A stretch of DNA of 32,752 nucleotides from Promethearchaeota archaeon (GTDB lineage Archaea > Asgardarchaeota > Lokiarchaeia > Sigyniarchaeales > SOKP01). The DNA is taken from the NCBI GenBank assembly GCA_016926735.1, contig JAFGOA010000117.1, positions 1 through 32,752 of the forward strand. Reading direction: 5' to 3'. Below the pieces are notes generated by a model. It was not told where the DNA came from. It ran no database searches and saw only the letters and a program-made list of their open reading frames with translations. Each line of letters begins with the position of its first letter. Positions within the stretch are counted from its first letter, which is position 1. The translations under genes and the position numbers were made by a program. This document shows, piece by piece, positions 8,819 through 15,088 of this stretch.

Positions 8819-8832
8819 TTAACGCACGTTAA
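8819..8832. promoter_or_regulatory. TTAACG-CA-CGTTAA palindrome upstream of GH130
   Basis: The sequence TTAACGCACGTTAA is a 6+2+6 inverted repeat with perfect arms. A further CGTTAA half-site lies at 8860-8865. The site is about 125 bp upstream of the GH130 start codon, outside the core promoter, so it could be an activator or operator site. It could instead be the left-end remnant of the neighbouring insertion sequence. Confidence 0.35.
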
Positions 8833-8919
8833 ACTAATTGATATTATATGCTTTTCATTCGTTAAAATAATTATATCAAATGTTTAAAAGAATTAATGGA
8901 TTTGAGGTATAATTTAAAA

Positions 8920-9379
8920 ATGAAAATATCAAAACCAATAGTAAAACAAATAGGATTTTTTTTATAAAACCTCGAGAAAAGTCGTGAATCATTGTATTTC
9001 TCATAATATTGGGGTGATTATCATCGGATATAATGAGAGATGGAAACAAGAGATACATATTGGGAAGAAAAATAATCAAAACTTCGTCTTCGTTCCCTTT
9101 CTAAAGCTTGTCCAACAAATCGAATATAAGGCAGAGATGATTGGGATTAAAGTCATTCGAACAAGTGAAGAGTATACCTCCCAGAAGTTTTCTTGTCGTG
9201 GTGTTGTTTGTAAGTCAAATCGGAAATATCGAGGCTTATATGTATGTAAGAATTGTGGAATGGTCTTAAATGCTGATGTGAATGCGTCAATAAATATTTT
9301 ACAAAAAAAAGTTCCTAAATCAAAATGGATAGGGGATAGAGGGTGTCTGAGCCGACCATTAGTGTTAGAAATTAGTTGA
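8920..9379 (+). pseudogene. tnpB: Decayed IS200/IS605 TnpB (OrfB) C-terminal remnant
   Basis: The open part (GTG at 8984 to 9379, 131 residues) is the C-terminal third of a TnpB nuclease: G-V-I-I-I-G-Y-N-E-R-W-K-Q-E, F-V-x-x-P-F, a Y-K-A-E-M-I-G-I-K-V block, an E-Y-T-S motif, a zinc-finger region with V-C-K-N-C-G, and the final N-A-D-V-N-A-S motif with its RuvC aspartate. Homology continues upstream without a start: 8954-8983 encodes D-F-F-Y-K-T-S-R-K in the same frame after a TAG, and 8920-8953 encodes a matching helix in a shifted frame. The run of eight T at 8956-8963 is the likely frameshift site. The first RuvC aspartate and the whole N-terminal two thirds (about 250 residues) are missing, so nuclease activity is not expected. 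Confidence 0.85.
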
Positions 9380-9424
9380 TTTTTAACCTAGGAATCTCAC
9401 TCCTTTTGGGGTGAGTAGTTCAAA
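9380..9424 (+). mobile_element. IS605-type right end with omegaRNA-like hairpin
   Basis: Sixteen bases after the TnpB stop there is an 8-bp hairpin. Its arms are CTCACTCC (9396-9403) and GGGGTGAG (9408-9415), with a TTTT loop and one G-T pair. It is followed by TAGTTCAA (9416-9423). A subterminal hairpin followed by TTCAA-like sequence is the usual arrangement at the 3' end of TnpB elements, where it forms both the transposon right end and the 3' part of the guide (omega) RNA scaffold. The exact boundary is inferred, and no left end or TnpA was identified. Confidence 0.55.
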
Positions 9425-9449
9425 GTAAGTTACTTTTCATATAGTAACT
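9422..9449. promoter_or_regulatory. Overlapping palindromes upstream of the 34-residue ORF
   Basis: AAAGTAA-G-TTACTTT (9422-9436) is a perfect odd-length palindrome. Its right half-site also pairs with AGTAACT at 9443-9449 (arms AGTTACT 9428-9434 and AGTAACT 9443-9449). Three AGTAA-type half-sites therefore sit about 22-50 bp upstream of the TATA box of the small ORF, a layout typical of a regulator operator. Overlap with the insertion-sequence end is an alternative. Confidence 0.35.
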
Positions 9450-9470
9450 ACGCGATTATACACTTAACCA

Positions 9471-9478
9471 TTTAAATA
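9471..9478 (+). promoter_or_regulatory. Archaeal TATA box for the 34-residue ORF
   Basis: TTTAAATA preceded by AACCA (a weak BRE) lies 48-55 nt before the ATG at 9526, placing transcription start near 9500. An AAAGGTGA ribosome-binding site at 9513-9520 follows. Together they indicate a real, separately transcribed short gene. Confidence 0.55.
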
Positions 9479-9525
9479 CTTTGTAACATGTATTAACTAC
9501 AAGAAAGTAAGTAAAGGTGAAAAAT

Positions 9526-9630
9526 ATGAAAAAAGATTTTCTAGAAGAAGTATTAAAAGAATTAGACGAAATTGAATCAAGAAGAAAATGTAAAATTCAC
9601 CACATATGTGATGAAGAATCTAATGAGTAA
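9526..9630 (+). CDS. Small 34-residue protein with C/H cluster
   Basis: This short ORF (ATG 9526, TAA 9628-9630) encodes 34 highly charged residues. An acidic amphipathic helix (residues 1-20) is followed by C22-x2-H25-H26-x-C28, which could bind one zinc or other metal ion, and then an acidic tail. Support comes from context: a TATA box at 9471-9478, a near-perfect AAAGGTGA ribosome-binding site 5 nt before the ATG, and a 14-T tract right after the stop. No homologue is recognised. It lies directly behind an insertion-sequence remnant and could be a stranded regulator or a newly formed gene. Confidence 0.5.
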   Translation: MKKDFLEEVLKELDEIESRRKCKIHHICDEESNE

Positions 9631-9644
9631 TTTTTTTTTTTTTT
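9631..9644 (+). terminator. T-tract terminator after the 34-residue ORF
   Basis: Fourteen consecutive T follow directly after the TAA of the small ORF. Archaeal RNA polymerase terminates at such U-tracts without needing a hairpin. A 16-bp perfect palindrome, GATTTTAGCTAAAATC (9651-9666), follows and also lies downstream of the convergent DUF4139 genes. Confidence 0.5.
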
Positions 9645-9722
9645 CTTTATGATTTTAGCTAAAATCTTAGTGTCATAATAAGTATTTATTTAAATAAAAA
9701 ATAGATTAAAATTAATAACTAA

Positions 9723-10391
9723 TTATTGTTTTTCTTTTTTAAGGAACTCTGGTTTAATTTTTGTAACCCTTGCTATTATTTTTGCTTTTAATTCAATTAT
9801 TATACTGCTTTTTTGTTCAGATGGTATATTAATTTTATATTTATAGTTTGGTTCTTCTATTTCTGAAGGTACAGGTTCAGATGATACAAAAACAATATCC
9901 TTTGTTTGTTTAAAATCAAGAATTAATTGAATATCATCATTCAATTTATTTTCAATTGTGATTTTTCTTGATATATTATCATATCGAGTTCTGACTTCAA
10001 TATGCTCTTTTGGATCTCTTGCATCTTCATAAGTAACTTTCTCTATACCTTCATTTATGTTTACTACATCATCATCAACCTTGATATCATCATCTATTAA
10101 ATCTTCTGAGATAATCTTATTACCAATAGTTCCTGCAGTATTTAAAAAAAGGAATGGAAGATTATCTTTATATAGTGTCATAGGTGAATTAATGGGAATT
10201 TCTTTAATATCTCCTTGCTTTACTAAAATATATCTTATAATTACATCCCAATTGATTTTATTATAGGATACATTAGTTGCAGTATATTGAATTTTTATTT
10301 CTCGTTCAATATTGAGATCACATTTGGATTTAAACCAATTTAATTTGATCTTCTTACGGGTTGGTATATTTGCTTTCATTTTTTTTTTCAT
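9723..10391 (-). CDS. DUF4139 C-terminal-domain-like protein
   Basis: The 222-residue soluble, beta-rich protein resembles the C-terminal half of DUF4139 (MuiA-like) proteins. It has the pattern P-M-T-L-Y-K-D-N-L-P-F-L-F (near residues 68-80), which matches the conserved presentation of a residue stretch before the final beta sandwich. Then come an R-T-R-Y-D-N-I strand and the I-T-I-E-N-K-L motif followed by several alternating strands up to the end. Its start is one base after the stop of the preceding gene (TGA-G-ATG), so it is translationally coupled. The two upstream genes encode the matching N-terminal halves. I infer that a protein normally made as one chain is here made as separate chains that probably associate. 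No signal peptide. Molecular function of the family is unknown. Confidence 0.6.
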   Translation of the reverse strand: MKKKMKANIPTRKKIKLNWFKSKCDLNIEREIKIQYTATNVSYNKINWDVIIRYILVKQGDIKEIPINSPMTLYKDNLPFLFLNTAGTIGNKIISEDLIDDDIKVDDDVVNINEGIEKVTYEDARDPKEHIEVRTRYDNISRKITIENKLNDDIQLILDFKQTKDIVFVSSEPVPSEIEEPNYKYKINIPSEQKSSIIIELKAKIIARVTKIKPEFLKKEKQ

Positions 10392-10392
10392 C

Positions 10393-11112
10393 TCATAACA
10401 TTAAATTTTTTAATCTTTGAGTTTTTTTTCTTGATTGTTGGAGATCTTGTCCAATAGCTGATGATTGAAAATATGCTTGTTGTTCCTGTTCTTGCATCAA
10501 ATTCAAAGATGCGTCTTCAGGTATTTTGTATATCGCAAATCCTAAATCAACATGGTTATAAGAGAACCCTGTTTGATTATCAATCACAAGAAACCCTTCA
10601 ATCTCAGCAGTTTTTCCACTTTTGTTGATATTAACATGGAGGGTAGTATTCCATTTTATCCTAATATCATTAATAAAATATGTTATTTCTACAAGTATTT
10701 CACTTTCTCTGGAAGAATTTACTATGAATTCAAAAATTCCATTCATATCTGCGTATGTTTTATAAGAACTTGCTTCACAGATATTAGATATATTATCTCT
10801 CATCTCTCGAGTAAAATCTATGGAATGTGATATTATATTTTGGGCAGCTGATTTTTCTCGTTCTATAAGTTGATTTGCATTTTTTATATCTGGTAAAGAA
10901 GTTATAGTTTGTTGGAGTGTTATATGTGTCTTATCTTCTGGTTTAAGATATTTAAGTTTAACTTCCGCAGAATTGGGATCAAAACTTGCCGGGATATTTT
11001 GAATTTCAAAATTATTACTCCCTGTTTGTAATGTTAGTTTAATCTCACGTTTTACAATTCCTCCACCCTCATTAAAAATGATTATACTTTTTACTCTAGG
11101 ATCTATTAGCAT
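10393..11112 (-). CDS. DUF4140/DUF4139 N-terminal-like protein, paralogue B
   Basis: The 239-residue protein starts with a DUF4140-like beta domain: V-K-S-I-I-I-F-N-E-G-G-G-I-V-K-R-E (residues 7-23) and N-I-P-A-S-F-D-P-N-S-A-E-V (38-50). A conserved helical connector follows (E-R-E-K-S-A-A-Q-N). The chain then enters the start of a DUF4139 domain, with I-R-I-K-W-N-T-T-L and the D-N-Q-T-G-F-S-Y-N-H-V-D-L segment that corresponds to the Q-N-T-G-E-D-W motif of the family. It stops soon after, where full-length family members continue for roughly 200 residues. It is clearly similar along its whole length to the next gene upstream, so the two are a tandem duplication. The separate 222-residue gene downstream looks like the missing C-terminal half. 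Confidence 0.65.
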   Translation of the reverse strand: MLIDPRVKSIIIFNEGGGIVKREIKLTLQTGSNNFEIQNIPASFDPNSAEVKLKYLKPEDKTHITLQQTITSLPDIKNANQLIEREKSAAQNIISHSIDFTREMRDNISNICEASSYKTYADMNGIFEFIVNSSRESEILVEITYFINDIRIKWNTTLHVNINKSGKTAEIEGFLVIDNQTGFSYNHVDLGFAIYKIPEDASLNLMQEQEQQAYFQSSAIGQDLQQSRKKTQRLKNLML

Positions 11113-11126
11113 AATTTACACGATTT

Positions 11127-11861
11127 TTATTTGATTTGTTTATATCGTTGTGTTCTTTTTAATTTATTTTGGACTTCATAAAAATTATTATTGATGTTAG
11201 CTTGACCATAAGCTTGTTCGGGGAGATTAACATTTGATAAACCTCCCACAACAGAATATGATGTTGGTTCTGGAAGTTCAAATATAGCAAAACCTAAATC
11301 CACATTTTCATAAGAAAATCCTGTTTGATTATCTACAATTATAAATCCTTCGATTTCAGGAGTATTATTGTTAGATATCTTAACAATTAGGCTTGTTGAC
11401 CATTTTATCCGAATATCATTTATAAAATAAAGTATATTTACTATTATATCTCCAGAGATTTTACTGTTTATAATAAAATCAAATGTTCCTATCATGTCAG
11501 CATAAGTACGATAAGAACTTGATTCACAGATCTCAGATATTTTTTCACGCATTTCTCGTGTAAAATCTATAGAATATGATATAATATTATTCGCCGCAGA
11601 TTTTTCACGAGTAATTTCTTGATTTGCATTGTTTTTATCAGGAAGAGTTGTAATGGTTTGCTGAAGTTTGATCAGTTCTTTATCCTCTGGTCTTAAATAT
11701 TCCAACTTAATCTCTGCTGAGTTGGGATCAAAACTTGCAGGGACATTTTGAATTTGAAATTCATTTATTCCTTGGTGTAGAGAAAGTTTAATTTCTCGTT
11801 GAACAATTGCTCCTCCATTGTTAAAAATATCTAATCTTGTAACTTTTGGATCAATTAACAT
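11127..11861 (-). CDS. DUF4140/DUF4139 N-terminal-like protein, paralogue A
   Basis: The 244-residue protein is the first gene of the three-gene unit and is strongly similar to the neighbour 14 nt downstream. The two share M-L-I-D-P at the start, P-A-S-F-D-P-N-S-A-E near 40, L-Q-Q-T-I-T, the R-E-K-S-A-A connector, C-E-(A/S)-S-S-Y-(K/R)-T-Y-A-D-M, and D-N-Q-T-G-F-S-Y. The tails after about residue 205 diverge; here the tail is glycine/asparagine-rich with a basic end. A BRE/TATA-like GCGAAATATAAG lies 20-30 nt before the ATG with no Shine-Dalgarno sequence, so the operon mRNA is probably leaderless. The duplication followed by tail divergence suggests heteromeric assembly of the two copies with the C-terminal subunit. 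Confidence 0.65.
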   Translation of the reverse strand: MLIDPKVTRLDIFNNGGAIVQREIKLSLHQGINEFQIQNVPASFDPNSAEIKLEYLRPEDKELIKLQQTITTLPDKNNANQEITREKSAANNIISYSIDFTREMREKISEICESSSYRTYADMIGTFDFIINSKISGDIIVNILYFINDIRIKWSTSLIVKISNNNTPEIEGFIIVDNQTGFSYENVDLGFAIFELPEPTSYSVVGGLSNVNLPEQAYGQANINNNFYEVQNKLKRTQRYKQIK

Positions 11862-11881
11862 AGAAATTTCATCATATATTC

Positions 11882-11893
11882 TTATATTTCGCT
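11882..11893 (-). promoter_or_regulatory. Leaderless promoter of the DUF4139 operon
   Basis: On the minus strand, GCGAAATATAAG contains a BRE-like GCGAAA and an ATATAAG TATA element. Its distance to the ATG at 11861 (about 20-30 nt) places the transcription start at or next to the start codon. No ribosome-binding site is present between them, consistent with a leaderless transcript. Confidence 0.45.
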
Positions 11894-11974
11894 GTATGAA
11901 ATTATGAACATAATTTTGAATTTATATTTAACTTTTTTTTTATAAAAATTTTGTAAAACAATAATAATTACAAT

Positions 11975-12430
11975 TTAATCAGAACAATTTTTCATGAGTT
12001 GAATAAATTCTTTAAAATTAATTCTATTGTCGTTATCTCTATCAACTTCCTTTAGTATTGCATTAACTTGAGGATCCTTTAAGTTTTCTCCTACTTCATA
12101 CATAATACTTTTCAATTCATCCAGAGTTACATATTTATTTCCATCAAGATCGCAAATTTTAAACGCTTCAATAAGTTTTTCTTCTTGGAGTTTGAAAAAT
12201 ACATGATTCTTATATAAATTCAGAAATTCATGAAAAGTGATAAATCCATCTTCATTTAAATCCATCTTATGCATCAGTCCCATAATTTCATTATCTGAGA
12301 AATCATGACCTAAAGCAGAATAGATATCTTTTAATTCATTTAAAGTTATACTTCCACTTCCATCATTATCAAATGTCGAAAAAATATCTCTTATCCTGTG
12401 AATTTCAGTATCATTAATATCAAACAACAT
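11975..12430 (-). CDS. Calmodulin-like four-EF-hand Ca2+-binding protein
   Basis: The 151-residue protein is predicted to bind calcium through four EF-hands. The loops run D21-E32 (DNDGSGSITLNE), D57-E68 (DLNEDGFITFHE), D94-E105 (DLDGNKYVTLDE) and D130-E141 (DRDNDNRINFKE). Each has acidic or Asn ligands at loop positions 1, 3 and 5, a hydrophobic residue at 8, and Glu at 12. Loops 3 and 4 lack the usual Gly at position 6 (Lys and Asn instead), which may weaken binding. Spacing between loop starts is 36, 37 and 36 residues, the same as eukaryotic calmodulin (D20, D56, D93, D129) shifted by one. Length (151 versus 149) and helix pattern also match. No signal peptide or membrane segment is present, so it is cytosolic. 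It has its own TATA box and an AGGTGAG ribosome-binding site. It follows the NikR gene and precedes the DUF4139 operon on the same strand. Confidence 0.92.
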   Translation of the reverse strand: MLFDINDTEIHRIRDIFSTFDNDGSGSITLNELKDIYSALGHDFSDNEIMGLMHKMDLNEDGFITFHEFLNLYKNHVFFKLQEEKLIEAFKICDLDGNKYVTLDELKSIMYEVGENLKDPQVNAILKEVDRDNDNRINFKEFIQLMKNCSD

Positions 12431-12467
12431 TTTTTATAATCTCACCTAAATATCTAAAAATTTGTTC

Positions 12468-12478
12468 TTTTTTATATT
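12468..12478 (-). promoter_or_regulatory. TATA box of the calmodulin-like gene
   Basis: On the minus strand AATATAAAAAA lies 38-48 nt before the ATG at 12430. Transcription is expected to begin near 12446, just at the AGGTGAG ribosome-binding site (12441-12447), giving a leader of about 16 nt. This shows the EF-hand gene has archaeal expression signals of its own. Confidence 0.5.
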
Positions 12479-12508
12479 CTTTGAATTTATTCAATAAATA
12501 AACGAATC

Positions 12509-12910
12509 TCAGGTTAATGGAAGTATTGTATATTTCAGTTGATTAATTCCTCTAATTCCTCTTATTCTAGCCAATAGATTAGTTATTTCAATATTTTTAC
12601 CCTCTGCTAAAAATAATTCAATACAATATTTTTCTTCAACATGGCGATGAAGTACTTCTATAATCAAATTATTATAATCATGTCTTAATTTAGAGAGTTT
12701 ATTTTCTACGTCATTTCTGTCAAATTCATTAACAACAATAATTGATGCAAAAACTCGATCTTGATCTTTTACATTTATATCATAATCAACTATAATACTT
12801 CGAACAGCATCCCTTATTGCTTCAGATCGACTAAAATATCCTCTTTTTTTTACTAGTTTTTCTAAACTTTCAGTAAGTTTCTTTGTAAGCGAAACACTAA
12901 TAATAGGCAT
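12509..12910 (-). CDS. nikR: NikR-type nickel-responsive regulator
   Basis: The 133-residue protein has the same length as E. coli NikR. Residues 1-45 form a ribbon-helix-helix DNA-binding domain (I-S-V-S-L-T-K-K-L strand, then helices with S-R-S-E-A-I-R-D-A-V-R). The C-terminal ACT-like domain has the four high-affinity nickel ligands H77, H88, H90 and C96, exactly the spacing of E. coli H76, H87, H89 and C95. It should be a tetrameric, metal-dependent repressor. The ATG is preceded by a GGTGAT ribosome-binding site. It is transcribed divergently from a heavy-metal P-type ATPase, and the shared region holds a dyad with NikR-like spacing, so regulation of itself and of the ATPase is likely. 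NikR more often controls nickel uptake, so an efflux target is less usual. Confidence 0.9.
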   Translation of the reverse strand: MPIISVSLTKKLTESLEKLVKKRGYFSRSEAIRDAVRSIIVDYDINVKDQDRVFASIIVVNEFDRNDVENKLSKLRHDYNNLIIEVLHRHVEEKYCIELFLAEGKNIEITNLLARIRGIRGINQLKYTILPLT

Positions 12911-12945
12911 TATATCACCAAAATTACCTATTTTTTATAAAATAG

Positions 12946-12985
12946 TTATTAACTAATTGATTATATGTTAATAATAAATTATTAA
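12946..12985. promoter_or_regulatory. Candidate NikR operator between nikR and the P-type ATPase
   Basis: TTATTAAC (12946-12953) and GTTAATAA (12967-12974) are perfect inverted repeats separated by 13 bases. The right arm also forms a second dyad, TTAATAAT-AA-ATTATTAA (12968-12985). The arm spacing (centres 21 bp apart) is close to known NikR sites, such as GTATGA-N16-TCATAC in E. coli and GTGTTAC-N13/14-GTAACAC in Geobacter. The site sits just upstream of the nikR TATA-like TTTTATAAAAAATAGG and about 30-40 bp upstream of the ATPase TATA region. Low sequence complexity weakens the case. Confidence 0.5.
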
Positions 12986-13051
12986 TCTTTGTATTTTTTT
13001 TAACATTAATTTAATAAAGAAGTATGTGTATTATCAAAATGAGGTATATCT

Positions 13052-15049
13052 ATGAGTAATTTATGTAAATCATGTGAAGAATCTATCATAAAAGATGATA
13101 AAAATGATATAAGAGAAAGAAATCAAAAATTAGTGATTATCATCGTCTCTAGCCTTTTATTAGCTATTTCACTTATCTATGAATTTGTTATAGGGAATTT
13201 CTTATACAATCAAATTTTTGCGGCTATTGTTACAATTATTAGTGGAGCAGAAGTAATGTATTATGGATTAAAGAAATTACTCCAAAAACAGATTACTATT
13301 AATTTTTTGATGACTATTGCTACAATTGGAGCTTTTTTAATAGGTCATGGAGGAGAAGGAGCCGTACTTATGCTCCTTTATTATATTGCTGAATTTTTAG
13401 AGGATTATGCAAAAGATAAATCAAAAAAATCGATAAGTTCTCTCATGAAAATTACTCCTGAAACCACATTTGTAAAAAAAAACAATGAATTTACTGAACT
13501 CCATACACATGATGTCTCTATAGGTGATATAATTCAAATAAAACCAGGGGAAATAATCTCTTTAGATGGAATTATTATTTATGGCTCGTCAAATATAAAT
13601 GAGGCTTCCTTGACAGGAGAATCTATTCCGGTCTTTAAAAAAATTGGTAATGAAGTCCTAGCAGGAACAATAAATTGTGATGGATATCTTGAAATTAAAA
13701 TAACGGCAACATATGATAAAAGTTTTATTTCAAAAATAAAAGAATTAATTGAGAATGCTAAAAATCAAAAATCATCAACAGAACTATTTGTTGATCAATT
13801 CGCTAAATATTATACTCCAATTATGGTCATACTTACTTTTTTTATTATGTTTATTATGCCATTACTCATTCAACAATCTTATAATTTATGGATATACAGA
13901 GGATTAACATTACTGGTTATCTCTTGTCCATGTGCTATTGCATTAGCAACACCAATTTCGACAATTACAGCGATCATAAGTGCTGCAAAGCATGGGATCC
14001 TAATAAAAGGTGGAAAGTATATTGAAGAAATGGCAAAAATAAACTCAATAGCATTTGATAAAACAGGTACACTTACTCATGGAATAATTGAAGTTAAAGA
14101 TATTCTATCTTACGATGGTACAATTGAAAATTGGTTTGGTATTGTATATGGATTAGAATTATTATCTGAACATCCTATTTCTAAAGCAATTATTACAGAG
14201 GCAAAAAAAAGACATATTAATCCATCGAAAATAGAAAATTTCAAAGCAATTATTGGTAAAGGTGTATCTGGTAATTATAATCAAAAAGAATTTTTATTAG
14301 GTAATAAACAATTATTCAAAAATATTAATCATCCAAATATAAAAAATAAAGAACTATTGGACACATATAATGAAAAATCTATACTTTTTTTTGGTGATAA
14401 AGAAAAAATTCTTGGTTCTATCATCCTTCAAGATAAAATGCGAGAGGAATCAAAAGAAGTTATTGAAATATTAAAAAGACAAAAAATAAAAACAATTCTA
14501 ATATCCGGAGATAATAAAAATACTGTAATCTATGCTCAAAAAAGATTAGATGTAAATGAATTTCATTATGAACTTAAACCTCATGAAAAACAACATATTA
14601 TACAACAAAAAAAGGATAATAGAAATAAGATAGCAATGATTGGTGATGGAATAAACGATGCTCCTTCACTTGCTCTTGCTAATGTTGGAATTGCTATGGG
14701 GGGTATTGGAAGTGACGTATCAATGGAGACTGCGGATGTTATATTGGTTAAAGATAATCTGAAAGATATTTTATCATTTCTCGAAGTTAGTAAGAAAACA
14801 GCTTCTATTATCAAATTTAATATCATTTTTTCTATATTGATTAAAATATTATTCGTATTTCTTACATTTCTCGGATTTATGACGCTTTATATTGCTGTCG
14901 GGATTGGTGATTTAGGGCTAACTCTATTTGTTATATTAAATGCTTTTAGAATTTCAAAGATTAAATTTTACAGCAAAAATCCAAAAAAAAACAAGTCAAT
15001 AATAAACAAAATAGAGACGAAGTATTGTAGCAGTATTTGTAATTGCTGA
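13052..15049 (+). CDS. P1B-type heavy-metal-exporting ATPase (Zn/Cd-like)
   Basis: The 665-residue membrane ATPase would pump a soft or transition metal ion out of the cytosol. Core motifs are T188-G-E-S, the metal-binding C292-P-C294 in a transmembrane helix, the phosphorylated D336-K-T-G-T-L-T, the S-E-H-P-I nucleotide motif, and G531-D-G-I-N-D-A-P. The last helices have K followed by G-D-L-G-L-T-L-F-V-I-L-N-A-F-R, the pattern of the P1B-2 (Zn/Cd/Pb) subgroup. No N-terminal HMA domain is present; instead there is a short C5-x2-C8 N-terminus and a C-terminal tail with three cysteines near the end (Y-C-S-S-I-C-N-C). A GAGGT ribosome-binding site precedes the ATG. Divergence from nikR suggests nickel-responsive control, so nickel itself is a possible substrate. 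Confidence 0.93.
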   Translation: MSNLCKSCEESIIKDDKNDIRERNQKLVIIIVSSLLLAISLIYEFVIGNFLYNQIFAAIVTIISGAEVMYYGLKKLLQKQITINFLMTIATIGAFLIGHGGEGAVLMLLYYIAEFLEDYAKDKSKKSISSLMKITPETTFVKKNNEFTELHTHDVSIGDIIQIKPGEIISLDGIIIYGSSNINEASLTGESIPVFKKIGNEVLAGTINCDGYLEIKITATYDKSFISKIKELIENAKNQKSSTELFVDQFAKYYTPIMVILTFFIMFIMPLLIQQSYNLWIYRGLTLLVISCPCAIALATPISTITAIISAAKHGILIKGGKYIEEMAKINSIAFDKTGTLTHGIIEVKDILSYDGTIENWFGIVYGLELLSEHPISKAIITEAKKRHINPSKIENFKAIIGKGVSGNYNQKEFLLGNKQLFKNINHPNIKNKELLDTYNEKSILFFGDKEKILGSIILQDKMREESKEVIEILKRQKIKTILISGDNKNTVIYAQKRLDVNEFHYELKPHEKQHIIQQKKDNRNKIAMIGDGINDAPSLALANVGIAMGGIGSDVSMETADVILVKDNLKDILSFLEVSKKTASIIKFNIIFSILIKILFVFLTFLGFMTLYIAVGIGDLGLTLFVILNAFRISKIKFYSKNPKKNKSIINKIETKYCSSICNC

Positions 15050-15088
15050 AAATAAAAAAAATCTTATTAATATACATAAGATTTAATG

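Noticed and set aside
8876-9079. Minus-strand ORF of 67 residues over the TnpB remnant
   Set aside because: It is the reverse shadow of the TnpB C-terminal homology, has no family motif, and its frame crosses the T-run where the pseudogene is shifted.
9651-9666. GATTTTAGCTAAAATC perfect palindrome as an intrinsic terminator
   Set aside because: The T-tract comes before rather than after it on the plus strand, and on the minus strand it is followed by A residues; it may be a binding site but not a standard terminator.
11975-12430. Eukaryotic contamination as the source of the calmodulin-like gene
   Set aside because: The gene has no intron, has archaeal TATA and Shine-Dalgarno signals and shares base composition and strand with prokaryotic neighbours such as nikR.
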